In this document: positions 26,989 through 36,374 of the stretch, piece by piece
Position numbering within the stretch: the stretch's first letter is position 1
Layout of the letters: the number at the start of each line of letters is the position of its first letter
Program-made: the position numbers and the translations under genes
Notes under the pieces: model-generated
Seen by the model: only the letters and a program-made list of their open reading frames with translations
Databases searched by the model: none
Told to the model about the DNA's origin: nothing
Source of the DNA: Rhizobium mayense
GTDB taxonomy: Bacteria; Pseudomonadota; Alphaproteobacteria; Rhizobiales; Rhizobiaceae
Length of the DNA stretch: 64,000 nucleotides
Assembly (NCBI RefSeq): GCF_030272705.1
Contig: NZ_JARFYM010000006.1
Location: 124,001-188,000 of the forward strand
Direction: 5' to 3'

Positions 26989-27345
26989 GTGCCGCTCGGC
27001 AGACTCATCCTTTACGCCCGCGATGTGGAAGCGACGGTCGGCTTCTACGAGAAACATTTTGGATTCAAGCCGCTCCGACAGGACGGCGATCGAATTGTCG
27101 AGCTGCGGGCGCCTGACGGAGGCGCCAATCTCATGATCCACCGCGCAGCAAAGACCCAGAAGATGGACCAATCATCGGTGAAACTGGTCTTCGACGTTGA
27201 GCATGTCGAAGCGTTCCGCGCCAAATGCGCGAGCGAGGGGCTTGAATTCGGGCCGTTGCATCAGGCTGACGGCTATGTGTTCGCCAATGCCAAGGATCCT
27301 TGCGGAAATTCCATTTCCATTTCGAGCCGCGCATTCCGCCGATAG
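26989..27345 (+). CDS. VOC superfamily (glyoxalase/bleomycin-resistance fold) protein
   Basis: 118 aa from the GTG at 26989, 12 bp behind the LacI stop. It has two beta-alpha-beta-beta-beta modules: LILYARDVEATVGFYEKHFGF at the start and VFANAKDPCGNSISISSR at the end, where the usual metal-binding Glu of the last strand is a Ser. This could mean a binding or lyase-like role without the classic metal site. Substrate unknown. Convergent with xylA. Confidence 0.82.
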   Translation: MPLGRLILYARDVEATVGFYEKHFGFKPLRQDGDRIVELRAPDGGANLMIHRAAKTQKMDQSSVKLVFDVEHVEAFRAKCASEGLEFGPLHQADGYVFANAKDPCGNSISISSRAFRR

Positions 27346-27355
27346 CACCGGAATG

Positions 27356-27386
27356 GCCGGGAGGCGATGAAACACCGCCTCCCGGC
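27356..27386. terminator. Stem-loop shared by xylA and the VOC gene
   Basis: GCCGGGAGGCG (27356-27366) and CGCCTCCCGGC (27376-27386) form a perfect 11-bp stem with a 9-base loop, 11-51 bp from two convergent stops. It is a good candidate for a two-way terminator. Confidence 0.65.
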
Positions 27387-27395
27387 AACTATCGA

Positions 27396-28706
27396 TCAAA
27401 CGTAACGGTTGACGATATTTTCGAGCAGTTCCTGCTTGCCGGACTTCGGCTGCGGATTGATGTCCTTGGCCTCAACCCATTCGGCGATCTGCTCGAGCGA
27501 GTATTCGCCGCGGGCAAGCTTCTGGCCTTCGGCCGAATCCCAGCCGGCATAGCGGGCGTCGAGCGGTCCGGACAGGGCCTTGTCCTCGATCATCTTGGCG
27601 GCAGCCTTCAGACCGCGGGCGCAGGCATCCATGCCGCCGATGTGGCCGATCAGCAGATCTTCCGGATCAAGCGACTGGCGGCGCAGCTTGGCGTCGAAGT
27701 TGGTGCCGCCGGTGGTGAAGCCGCCGCCCTGCAGGACGTGGTAATAGGCGAGCGCCATTTCCGGAACGTTGTTCGGGAACTGGTCGGTGTCCCAGCCGGA
27801 CTGGTAGTCGTTGCGGTTCATGTCGATCGAGCCGAAGATTCCGAGCGCGTTGGCGAGCGCCAGCTCGTGCTCGAAGGAGTGGCCGGCGAGGATCGCATGG
27901 CCCTGCTCGATGTTGACCTTCACTTCGTTTTCGAGGCCGTTCTTCTTCAGGAAGCCGTAAACGGTCGCGACGTCGTAGTCGTACTGATGCTTGGTCGGCT
28001 CTTGCGGCTTCGGCTCGATGAGGATCGTGCCCTTGTAGCCTATCTTATGCTTGTACTCGACGACGAGGTTGAGGAAGCGGCCGAGATGGTCGAGTTCCTT
28101 CTTGAGGTCGGTATTGAGCAGGGTTTCATAGCCTTCGCGGCCGCCCCAGAGAACGTAGTTGGCGCCGCCGAGCTTGGCCGTAGCGTCCATGCAGGTCTTA
28201 ACCGTTGCCGCGGAGTAAGCGAAGACTTCCGGATCCGGATTGGTGGCGGCACCCGACATGAAGCGGCGGTTCGAGAACAGGTTCGCGGTACCCCAGAGCA
28301 GCTTGACGCCGGTGGCGGCCTGCTTTTCCTGGAAGTAGTCGACGATCTCGTTCAGGTTCTTGGTGTTTTCGGCAAAGTTCTTGCCTTCCGGACGCACGTC
28401 GGCATCGTGGAAGCAGTAGAACGGTGCGTCGAGCAGCTGGAAGAGTTCGAACGCGACGTCGGCCTTCAGCTTGGCTGCCTTCATCGTGTCTTCGAACCAC
28501 GGGCGCAGGAAGGTCTGGCCGCCAAAGGGGTCGCCACCCTGCCAAGCGAAGGTATGCCAGTAGGCAACGGCAAAACGCAAATGGTCTTCCATGCGCTTGC
28601 CAAGGACCACTTCGTCCTTGTTATAGTGGCGGAAGGCCAACGGATTGGTGCTGTCAGGGCCCTCGTACTTTACTTTCTTGATGTCACCAAAAAATCCGGT
28701 GCTCAT
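27396..28706 (-). CDS. xylA: Xylose isomerase
   Basis: 436 aa, class II length. It converts D-xylose to D-xylulose in the cytoplasm. [13 protein letters not shown] (~101-113) contains the catalytic His-Asp pair; [16 protein letters not shown] carries metal-binding residues, as do [16 protein letters not shown] and GSIDMNRND. It lies 165 bp behind xylB with a palindromic repeat in between. Confidence 0.97.
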   Translation of the reverse strand: MSTGFFGDIKKVKYEGPDSTNPLAFRHYNKDEVVLGKRMEDHLRFAVAYWHTFAWQGGDPFGGQTFLRPWFEDTMKAAKLKADVAFELFQLLDAPFYCFHDADVRPEGKNFAENTKNLNEIVDYFQEKQAATGVKLLWGTANLFSNRRFMSGAATNPDPEVFAYSAATVKTCMDATAKLGGANYVLWGGREGYETLLNTDLKKELDHLGRFLNLVVEYKHKIGYKGTILIEPKPQEPTKHQYDYDVATVYGFLKKNGLENEVKVNIEQGHAILAGHSFEHELALANALGIFGSIDMNRNDYQSGWDTDQFPNNVPEMALAYYHVLQGGGFTTGGTNFDAKLRRQSLDPEDLLIGHIGGMDACARGLKAAAKMIEDKALSGPLDARYAGWDSAEGQKLARGEYSLEQIAEWVEAKDINPQPKSGKQELLENIVNRYV

Positions 28707-28778
28707 GTCTCATCTCCTTGGGTTTGGTATTTCGGTATTGTTGTTCGTGCCGTGTGGCGCATCCGACCCTTCGCGCCA

Positions 28779-28866
28779 CCTTCTCCCCGCGGGGAGAAGG
28801 GTATGGGCGGCTGCCGCAAGCTCGGTCTCACCCTCTCCCCTCGGGGAGAAGGCAGGGTGAGGGGGT
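28779..28866. repeat. Palindromic repeat pair between xylB and xylA
   Basis: CCTTCTCCCC/GGGGAGAAGG (28779-28800) is a perfect 22-bp palindrome. A second, diverged stem (CCTCTCCCC/GGGGAGAAGG near 28832-28852) and a GGGTGAGGGGG tail follow. The same two-stem plan occurs at 53183-53320 and partly at 20824-20844. It is transcribed within the xyl operon, so it may act as an RNA stem between the two genes. Confidence 0.65.
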
Positions 28867-28871
28867 CCCCC

Positions 28872-30329
28872 TCAAACTATGCTCAGCGGCTTGATCGCCG
28901 GATAAAGCGCGCGATAACGCTTGTAGGCATCCTCGTAAGCGCCGGTCAGCGCTGTTACCGGTTCGATCGTGCCGGCCGTTTCAGGCGGCGTGCAAACGGC
29001 GACCGGATCGGCGCCGGTTGCCGCGATCAGACCGAGACGGGCGGCGCCGAAGGCTGCTCCGAAATCGCCGTCGGCCGGCAAATCGACGGGAACGCCGAGC
29101 GCCGTCGCAATCGAGGCGAGCCAATAGCGCGAGCGCGAGCCACCACCGATGGCGGTGACGCGGGCGATATCGGTGCCTGCCGAACGCAGTGCTTCGAGAT
29201 TATCACGAATAGCGAAGGTGACGCCTTCGAGCACCGCCTGGGTCAGCACGGCACGGCCGCTTTCATGGCCGAGACCGATGAAGGCGCCGCGGATGGTCGC
29301 ATCATTGTGCGGCGTGCGCTCGCCGGAAAGATAAGGAAGGAAGGTGACTCCGGACGGTGCCTTCAAGGCATCACCGAGTTCGCCGGTGAGTTCGGAGGCG
29401 GATTTGCCCGTGACGCCCGAATGCCAGTTCAACGCATCGGTTGCCGACAGGATGACGCCCATCTGGTGCCAGGTGTTCGGCAGCGCATGGCAGAAGGCAT
29501 GAACCGCACTTTCCGGCTTCGGCAGGTAGGAGCCGTTGGCAGCAAAGAGCACGCCCGAAGTGCCGAGCGAGACGAAGGCGGCGCCATGGCTGACCGTGCC
29601 CATGCCGCAGGCCGAGGCCGCATTGTCCCCTGCTCCGCCGGCCACGACGACGTCGCCGGCAATGCCCCACTTCGAGGCCAGTTCGCCGCGCAGCTTGCCG
29701 GCGGCTTCGGTGCCTTCCACCAGCGTCGGCATCTGTTTCTCATCGAGATCGGTGGCGGCGAGCAGCTGGGAAGACCACTTGCGCTTGCCTGTGTCGAGCC
29801 AGGACGTGCCGGCGGAGTCGGACATTTCCGACATGTGCTCGCCCGTCAGCCATAGGCGCAGATAGTCCTTCGGCAGCAGTACCCAGCGCACCTTGGCAAA
29901 GATGTCCGGCTCATGCTTGGCGACCCAGGCGAGCTTCGGTGCGGTGAAGCCGGGGAAAACGATGTTGCCGGTCAGCGTCCGGAAACGTGGATCGGCGTCG
30001 AGTGCCGCAGCCTCCTGATAGCTGCGCGTATCGTTCCAGAGGATGCAGGGGCGCAGCACCTTGTCGTCTGCGTCGAGCAGCGTCGCACCATGCATCTGGC
30101 CGGACAGGCCGATGCCGCGCACCGCAGCCAACTCCTTCGGGTGCGCCGTCTTCAGGCCGGCGACCGCCTCCTCGGTGGCGCGAATCCAGTGCGCCGGTTC
30201 CTGCTCCGACCAGCCCGAATGCGGACGCGATACGTCGAGCCCGCCATTGGCCGATCCGATGATCTTCTGATTGCCGTCGATCAGCATCGCTTTGACGCCG
30301 GACGTTCCGAGATCGAGACCCAAATACAT
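28872..30329 (-). CDS. xylB: Xylulokinase
   Basis: 485 aa FGGY-family kinase: ATP + D-xylulose gives xylulose-5-phosphate, which enters the pentose phosphate pathway. N-terminal phosphate loop YLGLDLGTSGVKAML, the xylulose-binding GLSGQMHGATLLD (~74-86), the ATP domain with FVSLGTSGVLFA (~250) and LPYLSGERTPHND (~320), and the C-terminal GGGSRSRYW. It lies 38 bp behind the LacI-type regulator and upstream of xylA. Confidence 0.97.
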   Translation of the reverse strand: MYLGLDLGTSGVKAMLIDGNQKIIGSANGGLDVSRPHSGWSEQEPAHWIRATEEAVAGLKTAHPKELAAVRGIGLSGQMHGATLLDADDKVLRPCILWNDTRSYQEAAALDADPRFRTLTGNIVFPGFTAPKLAWVAKHEPDIFAKVRWVLLPKDYLRLWLTGEHMSEMSDSAGTSWLDTGKRKWSSQLLAATDLDEKQMPTLVEGTEAAGKLRGELASKWGIAGDVVVAGGAGDNAASACGMGTVSHGAAFVSLGTSGVLFAANGSYLPKPESAVHAFCHALPNTWHQMGVILSATDALNWHSGVTGKSASELTGELGDALKAPSGVTFLPYLSGERTPHNDATIRGAFIGLGHESGRAVLTQAVLEGVTFAIRDNLEALRSAGTDIARVTAIGGGSRSRYWLASIATALGVPVDLPADGDFGAAFGAARLGLIAATGADPVAVCTPPETAGTIEPVTALTGAYEDAYKRYRALYPAIKPLSIV

Positions 30330-30367
30330 CAGATGTACTCCCTATGCTCTGCCGCAGGTTTTGATGG

Positions 30368-31393
30368 TCAGGGCAGATTGTCCTTCAAGAAAATGTCGAG
30401 GCGGATGCGTTCCTGCCCGGCGATGACGTCCTGGCCGTCCGCTGTCGCCTTCATGACGCGTATGGCGCTGCGCACCTCATGGCCGGCGTCCTGGTTCAGA
30501 ACGGCATCGATCGTGCCGTCCTGCAAGGCTGCACGGGTATGTTCGGTCAGTTCGTGCACGACGACGGTCAGTCCGCGACCCTGCCCGGTCGCTTTCAGCG
30601 CCCTGATCAAGCCGCGATTGCCGGCGCCGAGACTGTAGATGCCGATGATGCTGTTGCTGCCGGAAAGGGCTTCGGAGACCAGCGCGTTGGCGATTTCCGG
30701 ATCGTCGCGGCCCTCGAGCACCGGCAGCAGGCGCAGTTGCGGAAATTCCGCCGCCATGACGGAGGCAAATCCCTCCAAGCGCTCACGATGGTCGCGCACC
30801 AGCATGGACCCGGCGAGAACGGTGATATCGCCGTTGCGCCCACCCAGGAAACGGCCAAGCAGCCGAGCCGCCGTCCGGCCCGCAGCGATATTGTCGACGC
30901 CGGCATAATGATGCCGCGTGGAGCCTGTGAGATCGGAAACGAGGGTGACGACGGGAAGCCGCGCCGCCACCAGCCGGTCGACGGCGGCCCGCACGTCCGG
31001 CGCGTCGATCGCTACCAAGGCCACGCCGGCAAGGTCCGTGCCGTTCAATGCGTCGAGCGCGGCCACCAGGGCCGCTGCGTCGAAGGCAGGCACCTCGACA
31101 ATGCGAATCTCCGTGCGCTCGAAGGCCGACCGGGTCATTGCCTGGCGCACTTCGGCATAGAGGCCGTGCATGAAGGAATTATCGCCGGTCGGCAGGATGA
31201 AGACGAGCGGATAGACACGGCCCTTGGCAAGATTGGCGGCTGCCACGTCGCGCACGTAGCCGATGTCGCGAATGGCCGCTTCCACCTTCTCACGTGTCAC
31301 GAGACGCACGCCCGGGCGCTGGTTCAGAACCCGGTCCACGGTCGCAAGGCTGACGCCCGCTGCAGCGGCGATATCGTAAACGGTGGGTCTCAT
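30368..31393 (-). CDS. LacI family regulator of the xylose genes (XylR-like)
   Basis: 341 aa. VYDIAAAAGVSLATVDRVLNQRPGV at the N-terminus is a LacI helix-turn-helix plus hinge; the rest is a ribose-binding-like effector domain (LVFILPTGDNSFMHGL, HHYAGVDNIAAGRTAARLL). The ATG has AGGAGGAG upstream. It is the first gene before xylB and xylA on the same strand, so it probably controls its own operon, with xylose as the likely effector (inferred from position). Confidence 0.85.
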   Translation of the reverse strand: MRPTVYDIAAAAGVSLATVDRVLNQRPGVRLVTREKVEAAIRDIGYVRDVAAANLAKGRVYPLVFILPTGDNSFMHGLYAEVRQAMTRSAFERTEIRIVEVPAFDAAALVAALDALNGTDLAGVALVAIDAPDVRAAVDRLVAARLPVVTLVSDLTGSTRHHYAGVDNIAAGRTAARLLGRFLGGRNGDITVLAGSMLVRDHRERLEGFASVMAAEFPQLRLLPVLEGRDDPEIANALVSEALSGSNSIIGIYSLGAGNRGLIRALKATGQGRGLTVVVHELTEHTRAALQDGTIDAVLNQDAGHEVRSAIRVMKATADGQDVIAGQERIRLDIFLKDNLP

Positions 31394-31488
31394 CAGCTCC
31401 TCCTGACGAGATTCTTATCGCTAATTCTGATGTACGTAAATCAAAAATTTTTGGCGCCTGAAATTTCCTGTCGATGGCAACGAAAAGA

Positions 31489-31516
31489 AAAAGGCTCCTC
31501 GATCCGAGAAGCCTTT
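31489..31516 (-). terminator. Rho-independent terminator of the efflux operon
   Basis: AAAGGCTCCTCG / CGAGAAGCCTTT with a short loop (one mismatch). On the minus strand it is followed by a TTTTTCTTTT tract. It lies 84 bp beyond the MFS stop and separates the efflux operon from the xyl regulator. Confidence 0.8.
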
Positions 31517-31599
31517 CCATTACAGGGAGATAGGAGTGAAACGGGATGCGTGGGCCATCCTATGCGTTCGCAGGTAATGCCACCTGAAAGCGGGACGCC

Positions 31600-33198
31600 C
31601 TAATGGCCACCGCCGCCAGCGCCTTTCGGCGGGGCTTTCGGCTTGCTAAGCATCAATACGCCAAAGATCATCGCAAGGAACAATACCGTCAGCATCAGGA
31701 AGACGTCGCTAAAGGACATGATGATCGCCTGCTGCTCCGCCATGTTGACCAACTGCCGCACCGCCGCCTGCGGACCGTCCAAGCCACTGGCACTGAAATT
31801 GGCCGTCATGTTGTTGATTTGATCGATGGCGGCGGGGCTTCCCCAATGCACATGCTCGCGCAGATGCATATAGTGGGCGTCCTGGCGGGTGCTGAGCACC
31901 GTGTTGATGATGGCAAGCCCGACGGCACCGCCGAGGTTGCGGGTCAGGTTAAACAGGCCGGAAGCACCGCGCATGCGGGCGGGAGGCATGGTTCCGAGCG
32001 CGATATTATTAATGGGCACCATGCACATCATCAGCCCGAAGCCGCGAAGAATCTGCGGGATGAAGAGCTCCCAGAAATCCCAGTCCATCGTCAAGCCGGT
32101 CATGATCCACGTGCCGGCCGCGAAACTGCAGAAGCCGATGATCATCATGATCCGGAGATCCATCTTGCCGGAAAGAATACCGGCTAGAGGCGCGGTGAAG
32201 AACATTGCCAGGCCGGAGACGAACATCGTCTCGCCGATCATCAGTGAATCATATCCGCGGATACGGCTGAGATAGACGGGATAGATATAGGTCAGACCAT
32301 AAAGCCCGATGCCCATCACGAAAGAGAACATCGAACCAAACGCGAAGTTCTTATTGCTAAAGGCCTTCAAATCGACGACCGGGAAATCGACGCTGAACGC
32401 TCGGTAAAAGAAGATCAGCGCGCCAATTGCGGAAGCAACCGCAGCCATCACGATATAGTCGTCGTTGAACCAGTCGTTGGTGTTGCCTTCTTCAAGCACA
32501 TATTCCAGCGCGCCGAGAAACAGCGCCATGGAAAATAGTCCCCACCAGTCGAACTTCTTCATCAACGACAGCTCCGGCTTGTCGAAGTCGATGAAATTCC
32601 AGGTGACGATAGTGACAATGATGCCGGGCCCGATGTTGACCAGGAACAGCCAGTGCCAGGAAAACGCGTGGCTGAGATAGCCGCCGACCGTGGGGCCAAT
32701 GGTCGGAGCAAGCGTTGCGATCAAACCGATGATCGGCGACACCACATTGCGCTTCGACGGCGGGAAAATGGTGAAGGCAGCGGCGAAAACTGACGGAATC
32801 ATGCCGCCGCCGATAAAGCCCTGCAGCGCACGATAGACGATCATCTGATCGATGTTGGTCGCCGTCGCGCAAAGACCGCTGGCGATGGTGAAGCCGGCGG
32901 CGGAGGCGGCGAAAAGATATCGTGTCGAGATGATGCGGGCCAGCGTTCCCGAAAGCGGAATCATGATGACTTCGGCGATCAGATAGGCTGTTTGGACCCA
33001 GGGAATTTCATCCGAGCCGGCGCTGAGGCCGGCCTGGATTTCGCTGAGGGAGGCGGAAACCACCTGAATGTCAAGGATCGACATGAACATGCCGAGCACC
33101 ATCGCAAAGAATGCGATGAGTCTGCGGGGGTCCATATGTTCCGCCGCTGGGACGGCGGGACCGGCTATCGAACCTACGGTCGCTGCTGTCGAGGCCAT
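31600..33198 (-). CDS. DHA2 (EmrB-type) MFS drug efflux transporter
   Basis: 532 aa with about 14 membrane helices. The motif-C-like region and the TM1 sequence IAFFAMVLGMFMSILDIQVVSASL, the WVQTAYLIAEVIMIPLSG signature (~80) and GTLARIISTRYLF belong to the DHA2 family. With the HlyD partner it forms a pump expelling toxic compounds across both membranes using the proton gradient. It starts 15 bp behind the HlyD gene stop. Rhizobium etli RmrAB is a known relative, induced by plant flavonoids. Confidence 0.92.
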   Translation of the reverse strand: MASTAATVGSIAGPAVPAAEHMDPRRLIAFFAMVLGMFMSILDIQVVSASLSEIQAGLSAGSDEIPWVQTAYLIAEVIMIPLSGTLARIISTRYLFAASAAGFTIASGLCATATNIDQMIVYRALQGFIGGGMIPSVFAAAFTIFPPSKRNVVSPIIGLIATLAPTIGPTVGGYLSHAFSWHWLFLVNIGPGIIVTIVTWNFIDFDKPELSLMKKFDWWGLFSMALFLGALEYVLEEGNTNDWFNDDYIVMAAVASAIGALIFFYRAFSVDFPVVDLKAFSNKNFAFGSMFSFVMGIGLYGLTYIYPVYLSRIRGYDSLMIGETMFVSGLAMFFTAPLAGILSGKMDLRIMMIIGFCSFAAGTWIMTGLTMDWDFWELFIPQILRGFGLMMCMVPINNIALGTMPPARMRGASGLFNLTRNLGGAVGLAIINTVLSTRQDAHYMHLREHVHWGSPAAIDQINNMTANFSASGLDGPQAAVRQLVNMAEQQAIIMSFSDVFLMLTVLFLAMIFGVLMLSKPKAPPKGAGGGGH

Positions 33199-33213
33199 CG
33201 GCGCTCTCCGAAT

Positions 33214-34452
33214 TTAGTTACTGGCCCATCCGGCACGATCAGGCGCTGTGCGGGTATCGACATCGACAACGACGCTCAAACCGGCCCGCAGACGACCGCT
33301 GTCGAGCGCATCCTGTGGCAAGGCGATACGAACCGGCACGCGCTGGACCACCTTGGTGAAGTTGCCCGTCGCGTTTTCCGGCGGCAGCAACGAGAAGACC
33401 GAGCCAGAGGCCGGCGAGATCGACGTGACCGTACCGACGATCGGATGATCGCTGTAGGCATCGACATGGACATTGACCTTGGAACCGGCAACCAGATGCT
33501 GGATCTGCGTTTCCTTGAAGTTGGCGTCGATATAGAGCTGGCGAGTCGGAACCAGCGCCATCAGCTTCTGGCCGGGAGAGACAAGATCGCCCTCCTGAAC
33601 CGAACGGTTGCCTACAACGCCGTCATAGGGCGCCTTCAACACGGTGAAGGAGAGGTCGCGGGCCGCCTTGTCGCGTGCAGCCTCCAGGCCCTTGATCGTG
33701 CTTTCCGCCTGGCGACGCTGCGCTTGCAGCAGGTTGATATTGGCCTGAGCCGATGCGATGGCCGCATCGCCGCCGACGAGATTGGCCTTGGCCTGGTCGA
33801 GGGCGATATTGGCGCTATCCAAGGAGGCCGTGGTGCCGACTGACTTCGACTGAAGTTCGGCAGCACGTGTCTGGGTGATCTGCGCGCCGCGCACCGTAGC
33901 TTCCAGCGCAACCTTCTGGGCCTGCGCCTGGGCAAGCGCGGCCTGACCGGCGGCAATCTGCGCATCGATCGTGTGCAGCGACAATTGCTCGGTGTCGAGC
34001 GAAGCCTGGGCCTGGCCAAGGGCCAGCTTGTAATCGCCGTCGTCGAGCGTGGCGAGCACATCGCCCGCCTTGACCTGCTGGTTGGCGACGACGTCCACCT
34101 TGGCGACATAGCCCGTCACCTTCGGCTGAATGGTCGCAATGTCGCCTTCGATGTAAGCATCGTCAGTCGACACCAGGAAGCGACCGTTCGTCCACCACTC
34201 GTAGCCGTACCAGCCGCCGCCAACGAGCGCCAGAACGACAATGATCGGAAGCACCAGGCTGCGCCGCTTCTTCTCAGCCGGCGGTGGGGCCGCCTGGACT
34301 GGAGCCGCAGGCGCAGCCTGGGCGGGGGGTGGGTTGCCAGGCCGTTCCGCGGCGGGAGCCTCAACAGATGTGCCGGCGCCCTTTGCTTCCACTTCGACAT
34401 CAGCGGAATCATCAACGATGCGCGCTACATTGTTACTATGACTTGACGACAT
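33214..34452 (-). CDS. HlyD family membrane fusion protein (EmrA-type)
   Basis: 412 aa. A long Ala/Pro-rich cytoplasmic tail (~1-60), one membrane helix (~64-82), a lipoyl half (STDDAYIEGDIATIQPKVTGYV), a long coiled-coil hairpin (~150-270, many Ala/Gln) and the second lipoyl half (LKAPYDGVVGNR). It bridges the inner-membrane MFS pump to an outer-membrane channel, which is not in this window. It is divergent from the TetR gene. Confidence 0.92.
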   Translation of the reverse strand: MSSSHSNNVARIVDDSADVEVEAKGAGTSVEAPAAERPGNPPPAQAAPAAPVQAAPPPAEKKRRSLVLPIIVVLALVGGGWYGYEWWTNGRFLVSTDDAYIEGDIATIQPKVTGYVAKVDVVANQQVKAGDVLATLDDGDYKLALGQAQASLDTEQLSLHTIDAQIAAGQAALAQAQAQKVALEATVRGAQITQTRAAELQSKSVGTTASLDSANIALDQAKANLVGGDAAIASAQANINLLQAQRRQAESTIKGLEAARDKAARDLSFTVLKAPYDGVVGNRSVQEGDLVSPGQKLMALVPTRQLYIDANFKETQIQHLVAGSKVNVHVDAYSDHPIVGTVTSISPASGSVFSLLPPENATGNFTKVVQRVPVRIALPQDALDSGRLRAGLSVVVDVDTRTAPDRAGWASN

Positions 34453-34484
34453 TGCCCTACCACCGGAATCTGGCTAAAATAATC

Positions 34485-34560
34485 GAACCGAACGGTTCAG
34501 TTCAGTTGACATAGATCGTTTTTCATTCCATATCAAGTCATATCGAACCACCCGGTTCGA
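34485..34560. promoter_or_regulatory. Two TetR-type operators between the efflux and TetR genes
   Basis: GAACCGAACGGTTC (34485-34498) and TCGAACCACCCGGTTCGA (34543-34560) share the arms GAACC/GGTTC. They lie 33 bp before the HlyD start and 57 bp before the TetR start. This spacing lets one repressor control both directions. Confidence 0.7.
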
Positions 34561-34616
34561 TTTAATTAACGAATCTGATTAAGATTCAGAAAAAGTGATC
34601 GAGCTAAACGGAGACG

Positions 34617-35297
34617 ATGAAACACGAGCCTGAAAACACCGCAGTCGTAAACGCGCCCGCATCGGGAGGGCGTTGGGCTGCCGGCGAAGACCCCGTCAAG
34701 CGCCAGCAGATTCTGGATGGTGCCACACGCGTCTTCATGAAAATGGGGTTCGATGCGGCGAGCATGAACGACGTCACGCGCGAAGCCGGCGTCTCCAAGG
34801 GCACTCTTTATGTCTATTTCGCCAACAAGGAAGATCTGTTCTCCGCCATGATAGACAATGAGCGCGCGCGTTTCGTCGAGACCGTACGCACTGCGCTTGC
34901 CGACGATGCCGATGTGGCGACCAGTCTTTATGACTTCGGCATGGTGTTCGTGAGCCACGTTACATCGCAAAAGACCATCAGCGCCATGCGCACCGTCATC
35001 GGCGTGCGCGAACGTATGCCATCCCTCTGTCAACGCTTCTTCACTGGCCCGGAAAACCTGCGCACTGTTCTCCGCAGCTTCCTCGAACGTCAGGTTACCG
35101 CCGGTCGTCTTCGCATCGAGGACTTCGATATGGCCGCACGTCATTTCCTCGACATGGCCAGCGGCAGCTACTTCAAGCTGAGACTGTTCGGAGACATGGA
35201 TATCCCTCCCTCGAAGGAGGAGATCGACTATGTCGTGCGCGGCGCCGTTCGCGTCTTCATGGCCGCTTATGGTAACAATCGGAACAATCAGGCTTGA
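34617..35297 (+). CDS. TetR family repressor of the efflux operon
   Basis: 226 aa. The helix-turn-helix lies at ~30-75 (ILDGATRVFMKMGFDAASMNDVTREAGVSKGTLYVYF), followed by an all-helical ligand domain of the AcrR C-terminal type. GGAG lies 6-10 bases before the ATG. It is divergent from the EmrAB-type genes with two matching dyads between, so it should repress the pump until a drug or plant compound binds. Confidence 0.9.
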   Translation: MKHEPENTAVVNAPASGGRWAAGEDPVKRQQILDGATRVFMKMGFDAASMNDVTREAGVSKGTLYVYFANKEDLFSAMIDNERARFVETVRTALADDADVATSLYDFGMVFVSHVTSQKTISAMRTVIGVRERMPSLCQRFFTGPENLRTVLRSFLERQVTAGRLRIEDFDMAARHFLDMASGSYFKLRLFGDMDIPPSKEEIDYVVRGAVRVFMAAYGNNRNNQA

Positions 35298-35402
35298 CCG
35301 CCTTCCGATAGCCGGCGGATATCCGCCCCAATCCCGCAATCGCGATCAAGCCCGATAGCCGGTCCGCGCCTAACAATGGGCGGGCAACCAGGGAAATCGA
35401 AC

Positions 35403-36242
35403 ATGAGCGCGATCGGAAGAGCGATATGGTTCATCGAAAGCCATTTCTCATCTGACATTTCGCTGGACGAGATCGCCGATACGGCCGGCCTGTCGCGTTA
35501 TCATCTGTCGCGCGTCTTCGGGCTCACCACCGGCCATTCGATCAGCGGTTATATCCGGGGCCGGCGCCTTAGCGGGGCCGCCCTTGCGCTGATCAACAGC
35601 TCGTCGACCATTCTCGAGGTTGCCCTCGATGCGGGCTACGGCTCGCATGAGGCTTTCACCCGTGCCTTCCGCGAACAATTCGGGATGACGCCCGACAGTT
35701 TGCGCAAACAGGGGCACGCCCGAAACCTTGTTTTGCTGGAGCCGATCAGAATGGACGACACCCGCCTTCCCAAACTCGACGCGCCGCGTTTCGAAACCCG
35801 ACCCGCAATGCTACTGGCCGGTCTCGCGGAAACCTATGCCTATGAAGCCACTCAGGGGATTCCCTCGCTTTGGCAGAAATTCAACCAGCAATTCGGCCAT
35901 ATCCCCGGCCAGGTCGGCAATGTCGCCTACGGCGTCTGCACCCAGGCCGAAGGCGAGACCGACAGCTTCCGCTATATGTCTGCCGCTGAGGTCACCGCGG
36001 CCGACGATCTGCCGGAGGGCTTCACGACCCTTAAGCTGCCGCCGCAGCGTTATGCCATCTTCACCCATCGCGGCCATGTTTCGGGCATCTCCGCCACCGT
36101 GCACCAGATCTTCGGTGACTGGCTGCCGCAATCCGGTCACCAGCACGGCGGCCTGCCCGACATGATGGAACGTTACGACGACCGTTTCGATCCCCACACC
36201 GGCACGGGCGTGACGGAGGTATGGATTCCCCTGAAAGCATAG
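35403..36242 (+). CDS. AraC family regulator with GyrI-like effector domain
   Basis: 279 aa from the ATG at 35403. The N-terminal double helix-turn-helix (ISLDEIADTAGLSRYHLSRVF and ILEVALDAGYGSHEAFTRAFREQFGMTPDSLRK, ~17-105) is followed by a GyrI-like/BacT effector-binding domain (~115-279), as in E. coli Rob and SbmC relatives. Such proteins sense hydrophobic drugs and activate resistance genes. It lies just behind the TetR gene, so a link with the efflux pump is plausible but not shown. Confidence 0.88.
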   Translation: MSAIGRAIWFIESHFSSDISLDEIADTAGLSRYHLSRVFGLTTGHSISGYIRGRRLSGAALALINSSSTILEVALDAGYGSHEAFTRAFREQFGMTPDSLRKQGHARNLVLLEPIRMDDTRLPKLDAPRFETRPAMLLAGLAETYAYEATQGIPSLWQKFNQQFGHIPGQVGNVAYGVCTQAEGETDSFRYMSAAEVTAADDLPEGFTTLKLPPQRYAIFTHRGHVSGISATVHQIFGDWLPQSGHQHGGLPDMMERYDDRFDPHTGTGVTEVWIPLKA

Positions 36243-36250
36243 AAATATGC

Positions 36251-36278
36251 GCGCCACCCGCGAAAATATGGGTGGCGC
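36251..36278 (+). terminator. Stem-loop behind the AraC gene
   Basis: GCGCCACCC (36251-36259) and GGGTGGCGC (36270-36278) form a perfect 9-bp stem with a 10-base AT-rich loop, 8 bp after the stop. Only TT follows, so it may be a weak terminator. Confidence 0.55.
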
Positions 36279-36374
36279 TTGCACCTGCGATTCCACTCCT
36301 TACATTAGCGACCATCATTGGGGAGCCGGAGCTGGGGGCAGCGTCGGCGGACGCTGGCCGGAGGAAAATCGTCG

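Noticed and set aside
27300..29855. 851-codon frame on the plus strand
   Set aside because: Antisense to xylA and xylB, both with complete catalytic motifs; even this length arises by chance from GC-rich third positions.
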